The notes under the pieces are model-generated. The model was not told where the DNA came from and did not search any database. It worked only from the letters and a program-made list of their open reading frames with translations. A program made the position numbers and the translations under genes. A DNA stretch of 40,818 bases from Bacteroidota bacterium (lineage in GTDB: Bacteria; Bacteroidota; Bacteroidia; Bacteroidales; UBA7960), in assembly GCA_007694165.1 (NCBI GenBank), contig RECE01000212.1:166538-207355 (forward strand), in the 5' to 3' direction. This document shows positions 8,123-17,623 of this stretch, piece by piece (position 1 is the stretch's first letter; the number at the start of each line of letters is the position of its first letter).

Positions 8123-10612
8123 TTAGGGCCAGTTCCTGGTAAAACTTCGTGAAAAGTTCCTCAACCATTGGTCATTGCCGGTTTTTTCGCGGATAAACTC
8201 TGACGGGTTGGTTTCGGGACGTAAAGCATACAGGTGAGATGCCATTTGTGCCCCTGCATACTCTTGCAGGCTGCGCATTTCCCGGGTTGCAAAACCTTGT
8301 CGTTCCAGTATTCTAAAGAGTTCTATCACTTCAGGATGGTACCCGTCATTGGATAGAAATTCGATGGTTGCTATTACAAGAGCAGAATTGGAAGAAGCTG
8401 CTGAAAATTCGAAAAGACTTTGGTGTTCGGCGCCGTATTGGCTAAGTTGTCGTGTATTAAAAAACTCACCCGCAATCCTGTATTTGCGAATGAATGCTTC
8501 TAAACCCTTTTGCCCTGCGCCGAAATAAGCACTTTGAGCTTCATGAATTAATTGTTGGTACTCTGATAGCAATTCAATAAACGACAACCCTAATAGGGTA
8601 TCAGAAAAGCTCCATTGACAATTGACTGCTGACGCATTGATTTCCCTCGCCATATCATAACTCTGCCTGGCTTCGGAGTAATATCCACGTTTAACATGAT
8701 CATTCATCATGGTGAGCATGGATTGTATATCCCTGTAAGTTTTTTCACATTCTTTTGCTGCAATCATCTCTGTCAGGCTTACAATTCGCATATTGATTAC
8801 CGAATCCTTTCTCAATTCATACCTTATGACATAATGCATAAGGTTATTGAGATGCTCCCTTGCTTCCGCAGGTTCTCCTGCCCACGCTTTCAGGTGCCCT
8901 TTCGACAACAACTCTTTTACGCGTTCTGCAGCCTGTTCTCTGCTCATATCATCTCTCATAATCGCAGGCTCTGAAAGGACTACAGGAATAACCATTCGCT
9001 CAGCACTGCGTTTGTATTCTTCTGCCTTGCGGGCAAGCATTACCGGATCTTCCCTGCAGATTACACCCGCATCTGCATATTTTTTACAAAGTTTACCTGC
9101 ATCTTCAGCCAGCTTCAGTGCCAGGGCGAAATCATTTGCCTGGAAGGCATTGCTTAACTGGGAAAAATATCCTTCTGCAATCAACTGCAGCAGGGCAATA
9201 GTCTCCTTCTCTGTTGAAATATATTCCTTGTTATTTTGCTGGTATTCAAGTGCACTTTCGGCATACAATACCGCAAAGGAATTGTTCTTATTGCTATAGG
9301 CCCGTCTTGCCACAGATAAAAAAGAACGGTACATGCCATAGTGGGCTGCCCTAATCTTTTCCTTTAAGAGCACCGGGCACTCCCATTGTTCTGCAGCGTA
9401 GCAAAACTTTTCCACTTCATTCAATATATTGAGGCCATCCAGAAACCTGCCATCTTCCATGGCCTCATCAGCTTTTGAAATCTCCGATGCAAACAGCCCG
9501 GAAACAAAGTCAACCGCCTCCTCTTTCCATTGTGCAGGAAGGGTTGCTTTTCCCATCAGTTTTTCAAACCTTTCCATTGCTTTCAGCGGTTGCAAGGTGG
9601 TCAGTTCATTTTGCCCCAACTTTATATGCGCGGGAATATGCATGGGATTGTAAACCAATACACGCTCAAACAACTCCAAAGCCTTTCTTGATTCGCCCAC
9701 AGCCAGATAATCCAGTCCGGTTTCAAACAGATGATTATCGAGATTTGAAAGAACCTCATTGAAGGTTTCTCTTAACTTTTTCGTCCTGGTAGAAAGGGTA
9801 TCAAGTCGTGCCTGAATATGAAGCGGATCGTTTTGATTCAGAGGCAATACGTTCCAGAAAGGCGCATAGGTAACTTTACCGGTTATCAGCTCAGCCTCAC
9901 AAACCTTGAAATCGTCAAGGATTGCCCTTTCGTAATCTTCGGGAGAAATGGTTTCCAGCAGGTCTGCAACTTTATAAAGCTGTTTATCAGCCTCATAATA
10001 TGAACTTAATGAAGCTTTCATTGATGTGATATTGTCGAGAGATTCCTCGCCATAATGAAAATGAGCTTTGGCAATATCCATCTGTATATTTCCATTTATC
10101 CTGTTTTCGTTGATGCGGAATGCAGATAGACTATCCCCGGGGGTAAGTTCTTTCCATTTGATGTTATTCAGTGCCACATCCTTCAAAACCCTGTTATCGG
10201 CTGTTTTTACCCGTAAGAGAATATCCAGATAAGGGGGAGTCATAAACTCTGTCAGGGAGAATTCCCTGTAGTTGACATCGCCGGATAGGGAGAAGTTATC
10301 TACTTCAAGAAACAATGTGTAACCTGCTGATATTGTTCCATTAAGTCTTACTGCAATCTGGCAGTCGATATTGTAGGCGGTAAAAACACGCAATTTACCG
10401 CTCCCTTCGGACATAAGCTGAAGAATTTCATTCACTGCAAGGGGGCTACCCTGTCGTGCCCCCGGATTGAAGCGAAACTCCTGTTGATGATCCATTTTTG
10501 TTTCCATCTTATTTTCAGCAAATACAAGAGAAGGAGTAAGAATAAACGAAACAATAAAAAAGAAGCTGGAAAGTAAACGGATTTGTATGTTTTTATAGAA
10601 AGGTAAAATCAT
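8123..10612 (-). CDS. Large secreted repeat protein of unknown function
   Basis: The product has 829 residues. An N-terminal signal peptide (hydrophobic about 12-30, ending SLVFA-EN) predicts export to the periplasm or beyond. Residues about 35-200 look beta-rich. From about 300 to 350 there is TPR-like sequence (YLAVGESRKALELFERVLVYNPMHIPAHIKLGQ is covered by 305-340), and the remainder to residue 829 is mainly amphipathic helix with further weak TPR-like pairs. Cysteines are few and scattered and no catalytic motif was recognised. It may be a scaffold or binding protein of the envelope. It does not match a family I can name. A -7 motif lies 28 bases before the ATG, and fabG upstream has its own terminator, so it is probably transcribed alone. 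Confidence 0.75.
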   Translation of the reverse strand: MILPFYKNIQIRLLSSFFFIVSFILTPSLVFAENKMETKMDHQQEFRFNPGARQGSPLAVNEILQLMSEGSGKLRVFTAYNIDCQIAVRLNGTISAGYTLFLEVDNFSLSGDVNYREFSLTEFMTPPYLDILLRVKTADNRVLKDVALNNIKWKELTPGDSLSAFRINENRINGNIQMDIAKAHFHYGEESLDNITSMKASLSSYYEADKQLYKVADLLETISPEDYERAILDDFKVCEAELITGKVTYAPFWNVLPLNQNDPLHIQARLDTLSTRTKKLRETFNEVLSNLDNHLFETGLDYLAVGESRKALELFERVLVYNPMHIPAHIKLGQNELTTLQPLKAMERFEKLMGKATLPAQWKEEAVDFVSGLFASEISKADEAMEDGRFLDGLNILNEVEKFCYAAEQWECPVLLKEKIRAAHYGMYRSFLSVARRAYSNKNNSFAVLYAESALEYQQNNKEYISTEKETIALLQLIAEGYFSQLSNAFQANDFALALKLAEDAGKLCKKYADAGVICREDPVMLARKAEEYKRSAERMVIPVVLSEPAIMRDDMSREQAAERVKELLSKGHLKAWAGEPAEAREHLNNLMHYVIRYELRKDSVINMRIVSLTEMIAAKECEKTYRDIQSMLTMMNDHVKRGYYSEARQSYDMAREINASAVNCQWSFSDTLLGLSFIELLSEYQQLIHEAQSAYFGAGQKGLEAFIRKYRIAGEFFNTRQLSQYGAEHQSLFEFSAASSNSALVIATIEFLSNDGYHPEVIELFRILERQGFATREMRSLQEYAGAQMASHLYALRPETNPSEFIREKTGNDQWLRNFSRSFTRNWP

Positions 10613-10640
10613 AAGTGAATGGGGTTGAAAAATGTCAGCG

Positions 10641-10648
10641 CAAAGTTA
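10641..10648 (-). promoter_or_regulatory. Candidate -7 element of the 829-residue protein gene
   Basis: Read on the minus strand the sequence is TAACTTTG followed by C, matching TAnnTTTG. It lies 28 bases upstream of the start at 10612. No -33 box is clear. Confidence 0.45.
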
Positions 10649-10703
10649 GTTTTTTCTCCCATTTGTGTGTGCCAATGGGTTGTTAAACAATACATGAACC
10701 CAT

Positions 10704-10728
10704 AAAAAAAGCTCCCGAAGGAGCTTTT
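10704..10728 (-). terminator. Rho-independent terminator of fabG
   Basis: On the minus strand a 9-bp stem AAAAGCTCC/GGAGCTTTT closes a TTCG tetraloop and runs into a 7-T tract (10710 to 10704). It is 55 bases after the fabG stop and is the most textbook terminator in the window. Confidence 0.9.
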
Positions 10729-10783
10729 AAAAGATTACCAACAAAATGGGTTATCTAATCTGCCTCAATATTCAATTAATGTT

Positions 10784-11530
10784 TTATTTGGTCATACCGC
10801 CACAAACAGCCATTACCTGCCCGGTGATATATCCTGAAAGGTCAGAAGCCAGGAAAAGAGCTGCATTGGCAACATCTTCGGAAGTACCGGCCCTTTTGAG
10901 AGGAATTTTCTCAGCCCAACCTTTTTTCACTTCTTCAGGGAGTCCTGCAGTCATATCGGTTTCGATAAAACCGGGAGCTATGGCATTGCAACGAACATTG
11001 CGTGCACCCAATTCCTGGGCTACAGACTTGGTAAAACCAATCATACCTGCTTTGGATGCGGCATAGTTGGCCTGTCCGGCGTTACCTCCCAGACCCACGA
11101 CAGAGCTCATATTTATGATGCTACCCTTGCGTTGTTTGAGCATGTATTTTTGTACTGCTTTGGTAAGGTTAAAAGCCGATTTGAGGTTGATGCGGATTAC
11201 ATCGTCCCACATATCTTCGGTCATACGCATCAGCAGCGTGTCGCGGGTGATACCGGCATTGTTTACCAGCACATCGATACGTCCAAAATCAGCAGCTACC
11301 TCATCAACCAGTTTTTCGCTGTCAGAAAAGCTGCTGGCATCAGAGGCATATCCTTTACCTTTTACACCCATTTGGGTGATTTCTTTCTCCAGCTCCTGAG
11401 CTTTATCGTCATACTTCAAATCAGAAAAAGCTACATCCGCACCATGAGCTGCAAACGCAAGCACCAATGCTTTTCCTATACCTCTTGAACCACCCGTTAT
11501 AAGGGCTACTTTTCCTTCTAATAACTTCAT
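10784..11530 (-). CDS. fabG: 3-oxoacyl-[acyl-carrier-protein] reductase
   Basis: This 248-residue cytoplasmic enzyme reduces 3-oxoacyl-ACP with NADPH in fatty acid elongation. The SDR features are complete: TGGSRGIG for the cofactor, NNAGITRD, the catalytic Ser in MSSVVG, YAASK for Tyr and Lys, and PGFIETDMT. The C-terminus SGYITGQVMAVCGGM is the FabG form, with Ala-Val-Cys in place of the common V-DGG. The length is normal. It is isolated from other fab genes here. A hairpin (11567-11597) lies before it and a strong terminator after it. Other SDR reductases can look alike, but the NAGITRD-LLMRM segment is typical of FabG. Confidence 0.92.
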   Translation of the reverse strand: MKLLEGKVALITGGSRGIGKALVLAFAAHGADVAFSDLKYDDKAQELEKEITQMGVKGKGYASDASSFSDSEKLVDEVAADFGRIDVLVNNAGITRDTLLMRMTEDMWDDVIRINLKSAFNLTKAVQKYMLKQRKGSIINMSSVVGLGGNAGQANYAASKAGMIGFTKSVAQELGARNVRCNAIAPGFIETDMTAGLPEEVKKGWAEKIPLKRAGTSEDVANAALFLASDLSGYITGQVMAVCGGMTK

Positions 11531-11566
11531 AGTATCTTCGTTTTTGTATGATTAATATAGAATGTA

Positions 11567-11597
11567 AATCCCTACCCATAATAAATGGGCAGGGATT
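11567..11597 (-). terminator. Hairpin between the glycogen fusion gene and fabG
   Basis: A 13-bp stem, AATCCCTACCCAT at 11567-11579 with ATGGGCAGGGATT at 11585-11597, has one non-Watson-Crick pair. That pair is G-U in minus-strand RNA but A-C in plus-strand RNA, so the structure fits minus-strand transcription. It lies 21 bases after the stop of the fusion gene. There is no strong U-run, so it could instead be a 3' stability element. Confidence 0.6.
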
Positions 11598-11618
11598 AAT
11601 GGTTTCAGTTACTCTGCT

Positions 11619-14600
11619 TTAGAACCACTTCACCAGATTTAGATCCTGGCGGTGCGGCAAGATCGGATTTTTGGGGAACATGCGGAAAGCATAATTGTAG
11701 ATTCCCACGCGCTGAGCCGGCACTTCACATTTGAAGGTAAGAAGCTCTTTGTCTCGTTTTACCTGTTTCATTTCGTAAACAGAAATAACGGTTTCTTCTC
11801 CTTCAAAGGTCTTCTGAATAAACACTACCTCAACGCCAAAATCTTTTTCATTGAAATCGTTGATGTCAAGAACCAATTCTGCCGTAAAATTATCTCCCAG
11901 TAAAAGCGAGTTGTCAGAAGTGTTCATGAGGTTGAGTGAGCTGAGCTCAATACTGTCCCATCTTCTGATCATGCTTGTCTTCCACTTGGCAAGCTCTTTC
12001 GCCTTCTCAAAATCTTTGGCACGAATAAGGTCGGAATTTTTGAAAAGTTTATTATAAAAGTTTTTGAAATAATCGTCCATCATACGCTTATTGGTAAAAT
12101 GTGGCGCAATACGGGCGATATTGTTTTTGACCCACCTGATCCATTCCACCGGAACTCCATCGCTGTTGCGATCGTAGAACATGGGTATGATTTCGTTCTC
12201 AAAACTATTATAAATGATTTCTGAATCCAGTTCATCCTGGTAAGCCTGGTTATCATAGGTTTTTTCTTCTTTGATAGCCCAGCCTGCCTCGGGAGTATAT
12301 CCTTCAGCCCACCATCCGTCGAGTACGCTAAAGTTCATAACCCCATTGAGAACAGCTTTCTGTCCGGATGTACCGGAGGCTTCAAGGGGTCTGGTGGGCG
12401 TGTTAAGCCATATATCAACACCTTTTACCAGCGCTTCTCCAAGTTCCATATCATAATCCTCAAGGAAGATAATTTTACCTCTGAATTCCTTCTTCCTGGA
12501 AACTTCCACAATTTGTTTGATCAACTCCTGCCCTGCTTTGTCTGCCGGGTGTGCTTTACCCGCATAAAGGAATTGAACGGGCATATCAGGATTATTAACA
12601 ATCCGTGATAGTTTTTCCAAATCACTGAAAAGCAGCTGAGCACGTTTATAAGTAGCGAACCTTCGGGCAAAACCAATGGTAAGGGCTTTGTCATCCAATC
12701 CGTCAAGGGTCTGGTAAACTTTTTTGGGAGTTTCCTGGCGGCGTGCAAGGTTTGAAAGCAAACGTTTTTTAATGAACTCCATCAACTTGGTTCTTTGTTG
12801 CTGACGCATTTCCCAGATTTGCTTATCGGGCACATCATAGATCTTTTCCCACTGTTTGGGATCTGAAACATCCTTGAGGAAATCTTTTCCAAATTTCTCA
12901 TCATAGAGTTTCTGCCACTCAGGTGCACACCAGGTACCATAATGCACTCCATTGGTTACATGACCGATATGAACCTCATCGGCAAAGTTTCCGGGATACA
13001 AATCTTTAAACATTTCTCTTGATACACCTCCGTGAATCTTGCTAACACCATTTACTTCACTGGAAAGTTTGGTAGCCAGAACACTCATTGAATATCGTTC
13101 ATCGGCAAGTTCAGGATGCATTTTACCCAGGGCCATAAAGTGTTCCCAGCTAACCCCTAACCTCTCAGCATAATGAGGCATGTAGGTACGCAGCATGTCT
13201 TCACTGAAAAAGTCATGTCCGGCAGGAACGGGAGTATGTGTGGTAAACAAATTGCTGAATCTTACAGCTTCAAGAGCCTCTTCGAAACTGAGTTTGTCAT
13301 CCTGAACAAATTTTCTCAATCTCTCAAGTCCGGCAAAAGCAGCATGTCCTTCATTCAAATGGTAGATCTTGGGTGTAAGACCCAGGGCATCCAGTAACCT
13401 GATACCACCAATGCCCAGCAAAAATTCCTGCTTAAAGCGGTTTTCCCAATCGCCACCATAGAGCTGATGAGTTACTACCTTGTCAATAGCTGCATTTTCG
13501 GGAATATCCGTATCCAGCAAATACAAGGGTATGCGGCCTACATCAATCCTCCAGATTTTTGCATAAATATTTCTACCGGGAAAAGCAATGCTGATTTTCA
13601 GCCATTCGCCCATCTCATTCCTTACGGGCTGAGCCGACATATAGGTAAAGTTGTGCGCATGATAATTGGCCAGCTGCTCACCATTCAATGAAAGGTTTTG
13701 CGAGAAGTATCCATACCGGTAAAGCAGACCTACTCCTATCATGTCAATATTGTCGTCACTGGCCTGCTTGAGGTAATCGCCGGCCAGAACTCCCAAACCT
13801 CCTGAGTAAATTTTTACCGAAGTATGAAGACCATACTCCATACTGAAGTAGGCTATTTGATCGGAGCTTTTCTTTTGGGCAGCCTTCATATAGTCATCAA
13901 ATTTTTGGACTATACGTTTAAAATCCGTCATGAATGCTTTGTCACTTATGAGCTTCTGGTAGTGCTCAACGGTAAGGCTATCCAGTAATCGCGACGGGCT
14001 TTTCTCTGATTTTTCCCAAAGGTCGGCATCAATGCGGCTAAAAAGCTCTTCGGCTTCATAATTCCATGTCCACCAAAGGTTGCGGGAAAGCCTCTGCAAA
14101 TCTGCAAGTTCTTTGGGTACACTGATTTCTATGAGAATTTTCTTCCACCTGGGCTTGGATACTTTGGTCTTGAGCTGAGGTTTTACGGGTTGTTTTTTCG
14201 ATTTGAAAAGGTGGGTTCTTTCAGATACTTTATCAGAAACTGCTTTGAAAGCATCATGATAGTTGGAGACAAGTCTCTCCCAAAGTGACGATTTTACGAT
14301 TTCGGCAGCTTTCTCTCTCAGGGGAACCAGGTTCTCGTGGGCAAAACTGTTGAATCCGTCTTTATCATTGTTGAATTTCCCAAGTCCTTTTTCCTCAATA
14401 AGCTTGTGCAGGTAAGTGAAAACACCATCTACAACTTCATTCTGGTTGTAATCATTGCGTTCCAGAACGGCAACGGCTGCATTTTCTGCAGAAAAACTCT
14501 CTCTTACCCAGATACCGAAACCTGCAAGTGAGGTTGTAATGGTCGGAACATGAAAAGCAATACTTTCCATAGGAGTGTACCCCCAGGGTTCGTAATAAGA

Positions 14601-15902
14601 AGGGAAGATACTGAGGTCCATGCCGATAAGGGCATCGTAATAACTAAGATTCAGGGCTCCGTCAGTTCCATTGAGATAGGCAGGTACAAAAACAACTTTC
14701 ACTTTATCCAGCGGGCTGTTATTCAGTCCTGCATCTTTGAGGCGGTTAATTATTGCATCTGTAGATGGGTTTACTAACTTGTGGGTAGTGTATTCGTTTG
14801 ACAGGGGTGCTTTGAAATCAGGTTTCTTCATTCTGGCCACCACTTCGGGTCTTACTCCGGTTTGATTGGAGGGTACCATAATAAATGCAACCACAGTGTT
14901 TTTCAAATCCTGTTTGTTGAGTTTACCCAGGGCATCAATAGTAACGTCTATACCCTTGTTTTTAAACTCATATCTTCCACTATTAATAACCAACAAACTA
15001 TCTTCTGCAATAGGCTGGTTAAGCAATCCGGAAGTAAGTTCCAGCAATCGTTTTCGCGAAATTTTTCTTTTTTGGGCAAATTCCTCTTCTTGCGGTACAA
15101 AAGAGTTATTGAATCCGTTGGTAGTAATAAAATCAACTTCTTTTTCTACCAGCTTATGGCATTCTTTTGCAGAAAGTTTACTCACTGCGGTAAAGACATC
15201 TGCACTGGCAGCGGCAATTTTCTCCATGCTGTGCTTGGAAACCACCCCAAGTTCATGAGCTTTGGCCTCTTTATCAATATTGCCCATTTCAGAATACAGG
15301 GGTTGTACCTGGCTGGCAAGGGCTCTTCCCAAAGAGGTAGCATGAGTGGTAAACAATGTACCTGCCTGAGGTACCCGATCTTTCAGATACATTACACCGG
15401 CACCTGTCATCCATTCGTGAAAATGTGCTATTAATGTTTCGCGCGATGAAAGATGATAATGATAGAAACTTTCAATTACCTTACCTGCGGCATATCCAAA
15501 TAGTGCCGGTTCGGTATAATCCCATTGTCCACTGAGAGAGTTAAGACCAAATTTCACCCACAAATCGGCAAAAATTGCATCCTTTTCAGCAAATAAGGGC
15601 GTAAAGTCTACAAGAATAGCAATAGGCTCACCGGGAATATTCCAGCGACCAATGCGAAAATGAAGACCATCTTTTTGTGCTTGTTTTCTCCATGATCTGT
15701 AGAGATACTTATCCTCTATAAATTCCGGATTTCCATGTGTTTCTTTCCATACATCCGGACCAACGCACATGTAGTTGTCATTCAATGGTGCCGACAACGA
15801 TAAAGCCTTGGTGCTTATCGATGTATGAATACCACTAAGCTTGTTACATACTTCCCAACTTACTTCAAATAAGTAATCAGGCATCTTAAAATTATCTGTC
15901 AT
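11619..15902 (-). CDS. Glycogen synthase (GT3) fused to alpha-glucan phosphorylase (GT35)
   Basis: This 1427-residue cytoplasmic bifunctional protein has two halves. Residues 1 to about 560 are a GT3 glycogen synthase of the eukaryotic GYS type, opening with LFEVSWEVCNK and carrying the E-x7-E nucleotide-sugar motif at E438 and E446 (YYEPWGYTPMES). A Lys-rich linker (about 565-590) leads to a DUF3417-type domain starting near 595 (NLWWTWN) and then a GT35 phosphorylase, with YFSMEYG, the YSGGLGVLAGD loop, HLNEGHAAF and the PLP lysine at about K1182 (EASGTSGQKAVLNG). GT3 enzymes add glucose from UDP-glucose; GT35 releases glucose-1-phosphate. Near residue 21 the usual KVGGI loop reads KLSGI. 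It is the last gene of the glycogen cluster, 328 bases after the GH57 gene. The frame is uninterrupted through the junction. Confidence 0.9.
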   Translation of the reverse strand: MTDNFKMPDYLFEVSWEVCNKLSGIHTSISTKALSLSAPLNDNYMCVGPDVWKETHGNPEFIEDKYLYRSWRKQAQKDGLHFRIGRWNIPGEPIAILVDFTPLFAEKDAIFADLWVKFGLNSLSGQWDYTEPALFGYAAGKVIESFYHYHLSSRETLIAHFHEWMTGAGVMYLKDRVPQAGTLFTTHATSLGRALASQVQPLYSEMGNIDKEAKAHELGVVSKHSMEKIAAASADVFTAVSKLSAKECHKLVEKEVDFITTNGFNNSFVPQEEEFAQKRKISRKRLLELTSGLLNQPIAEDSLLVINSGRYEFKNKGIDVTIDALGKLNKQDLKNTVVAFIMVPSNQTGVRPEVVARMKKPDFKAPLSNEYTTHKLVNPSTDAIINRLKDAGLNNSPLDKVKVVFVPAYLNGTDGALNLSYYDALIGMDLSIFPSYYEPWGYTPMESIAFHVPTITTSLAGFGIWVRESFSAENAAVAVLERNDYNQNEVVDGVFTYLHKLIEEKGLGKFNNDKDGFNSFAHENLVPLREKAAEIVKSSLWERLVSNYHDAFKAVSDKVSERTHLFKSKKQPVKPQLKTKVSKPRWKKILIEISVPKELADLQRLSRNLWWTWNYEAEELFSRIDADLWEKSEKSPSRLLDSLTVEHYQKLISDKAFMTDFKRIVQKFDDYMKAAQKKSSDQIAYFSMEYGLHTSVKIYSGGLGVLAGDYLKQASDDNIDMIGVGLLYRYGYFSQNLSLNGEQLANYHAHNFTYMSAQPVRNEMGEWLKISIAFPGRNIYAKIWRIDVGRIPLYLLDTDIPENAAIDKVVTHQLYGGDWENRFKQEFLLGIGGIRLLDALGLTPKIYHLNEGHAAFAGLERLRKFVQDDKLSFEEALEAVRFSNLFTTHTPVPAGHDFFSEDMLRTYMPHYAERLGVSWEHFMALGKMHPELADERYSMSVLATKLSSEVNGVSKIHGGVSREMFKDLYPGNFADEVHIGHVTNGVHYGTWCAPEWQKLYDEKFGKDFLKDVSDPKQWEKIYDVPDKQIWEMRQQQRTKLMEFIKKRLLSNLARRQETPKKVYQTLDGLDDKALTIGFARRFATYKRAQLLFSDLEKLSRIVNNPDMPVQFLYAGKAHPADKAGQELIKQIVEVSRKKEFRGKIIFLEDYDMELGEALVKGVDIWLNTPTRPLEASGTSGQKAVLNGVMNFSVLDGWWAEGYTPEAGWAIKEEKTYDNQAYQDELDSEIIYNSFENEIIPMFYDRNSDGVPVEWIRWVKNNIARIAPHFTNKRMMDDYFKNFYNKLFKNSDLIRAKDFEKAKELAKWKTSMIRRWDSIELSSLNLMNTSDNSLLLGDNFTAELVLDINDFNEKDFGVEVVFIQKTFEGEETVISVYEMKQVKRDKELLTFKCEVPAQRVGIYNYAFRMFPKNPILPHRQDLNLVKWF

Positions 15903-16230
15903 AGTTTAATCACTTTAATTTATTATATCCTTTTATTCCAAAAAGCAGGCGAATTTACGAAAAAAAACAGAATTGGGATCAAAGACTATTGGTTAGAGTC
16001 TCTGTCCGGCTTGGCTGCCTCCTGCTTAAAAAGCGGTTTGTGGAATGTTAGTTTCTATTTACAAAAACTATTGTACTGCTGACCGATAAAACTACCAGAT
16101 TGGTCAATGCAAAAAAGATTCGTGCGATCTACAGAAAAATACTGTTAGCACAATATCCTTAAATAATCCCATAGCAAAATGGTGTATCCTTAAATCTACA
16201 GGGCACACGGTCAGTTAAGAAACTAATCTT
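15903..16230. other. 328-base intergenic region within the glycogen cluster
   Basis: No coding frame is supported. It contains an 11-bp direct repeat TATCCTTAAAT at 16154-16164 and 16185-16195 (31-bp spacing) and no clear TAnnTTTG motif for the downstream fusion gene. A separate promoter for the fusion gene is possible given the length. Confidence 0.5.
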
Positions 16231-17550
16231 TTAACTTTTATCAGCTTTTTTTGTTTTTGATGTTGCTTTCTTTTGGGTTGTTTTGGGCTTTGTTTCCGAT
16301 GTTGCATCAGAACCGGTTTTGCTTTTGCCGGCCATATTTGCCGCAGTTTTGTTTTTGGGTTTTTCGCAAATCTTTTTCACTCTGATTTCAAAATCAACCA
16401 GCACATTCATGTAATTGATGAATGCATCATAGGGAGAACTATAGGGGTTTATCCTTGTTTTTACCACACCCTCAGAAAACCATTTGGTCGACATATAGTA
16501 GAAATGGTCACTGGTTTGGAGTCTGTTCCAGTCGTTAAGGATATCGGCGTCGCTACATTTTCCAATCAAGGGTTCCAGATCATAGAGCTTGTTAAAGGCT
16601 TCAGTTTGCATTTCATTGCCCAGCCATGCAGTAATGTCTCTTTCTTCATCGGCCCATGAGATGGGATGAGGAATATTGAGTGGGGATGCGGGTTGAAGAT
16701 TTTTAGAAAGCTGAGAAGGAGTCTGGAAAGTATACTCTGTATTTTTCAGTACTTCTTGCGGGAAGGTCATCAGGAACTCAAATATGCCTGATTTTTTTGA
16801 CTGGTTTTGTCCAAATGTTTCATAGTCCAGAAACAGGTTTACTACTTCAGTTTTGGGGTCTACCGCCTTTAACCAACCGGCATATTTTTCTGCCGTTAGA
16901 GGCCATTCACTCCATTCTTTCACAGAGAATCTGAAAGCAATATCATCGCTCAACTGGAAGTTCTTCATCAGAAGCTTCACTTTGGGATTAACAGCGCTGC
17001 AATAGAGCAGGTTAGGCGTTTTCCAACCCAGGATGTGCTTGGGACCTTCCGTTAGTACGGTGTTATATCCCAGTTTGAAAACCTGGTCGCCAATATCATT
17101 ATTGTAGATGAGCTCAGTGTTTCTGAAAGCGCCGGGTTTTACACCAAAAAGAGATTGAATTTTCTTTTCATGCAGTTTTACTTGTCTTGCAAACTCTTTC
17201 TTGCTCTTTAATGCCGACAGTCCATGTGCATACGTTTCGGCAAGGAATTCAACATTGCCGGTCTTGGCAAGACTTTTAAAACTATCAAGTACCTCGGGTG
17301 CATACAATTCAAATTGCTCTAAAGCCATACCCGATATACTGAAAGTAACCTTAAAATCATCCTTGTGCTTCTTGATTAATTCGAGCAGAACCTGGTTTGC
17401 AGGCAAATAACATTTTTCGGCGAGCTGACGAATCATAAAACGATTGGCATACTCATCAAAATAGCTATGGTCATTACCTATTTCAAAAAAACGATAGGTT
17501 TTAAGTCTGAAAGGCTGGTGAACCTGAAAATAAAAACATATTGACTTCAT
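16231..17550 (-). CDS. GH57 alpha-amylase/glucanotransferase-type enzyme with Lys-rich tail
   Basis: This 439-residue cytoplasmic glycoside hydrolase family 57 enzyme acts on alpha-1,4 glucans. The GH57 motifs are visible: HQP at 11-13, the likely nucleophile E146 (FRNTELIY) and the likely acid/base D242 (FLDYETFG). The compact form of the family is about 390-400 residues. Here a low-complexity tail rich in Lys, Ala, Thr and Ser (about 393-439, with repeated TKK/TSK-like units) is added. GH57 members include amylases, 4-alpha-glucanotransferases and branching enzymes. The sequence does not separate these roles, and no other branching enzyme is present in the window. It follows the GT4 gene by 73 bases, so co-transcription is likely. 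Confidence 0.87.
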   Translation of the reverse strand: MKSICFYFQVHQPFRLKTYRFFEIGNDHSYFDEYANRFMIRQLAEKCYLPANQVLLELIKKHKDDFKVTFSISGMALEQFELYAPEVLDSFKSLAKTGNVEFLAETYAHGLSALKSKKEFARQVKLHEKKIQSLFGVKPGAFRNTELIYNNDIGDQVFKLGYNTVLTEGPKHILGWKTPNLLYCSAVNPKVKLLMKNFQLSDDIAFRFSVKEWSEWPLTAEKYAGWLKAVDPKTEVVNLFLDYETFGQNQSKKSGIFEFLMTFPQEVLKNTEYTFQTPSQLSKNLQPASPLNIPHPISWADEERDITAWLGNEMQTEAFNKLYDLEPLIGKCSDADILNDWNRLQTSDHFYYMSTKWFSEGVVKTRINPYSSPYDAFINYMNVLVDFEIRVKKICEKPKNKTAANMAGKSKTGSDATSETKPKTTQKKATSKTKKADKS

Positions 17551-17623
17551 AGTATAATTTCTGTTTTAACTGCCGGGCAGCGTTTTGTTCAACTTATCTT
17601 TTATTTGTTCGCAGGTAAAAAAA

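Noticed and set aside
14862-15434. 190-residue plus-strand open frame opposite the GT3 domain
   Set aside because: The opposite strand encodes conserved glycogen synthase motifs; this frame has no protein features.
15990-16010. AGACT...AGTCT inverted repeat in the glycogen cluster gap
   Set aside because: A 5-bp stem is within chance expectation for this length of sequence.
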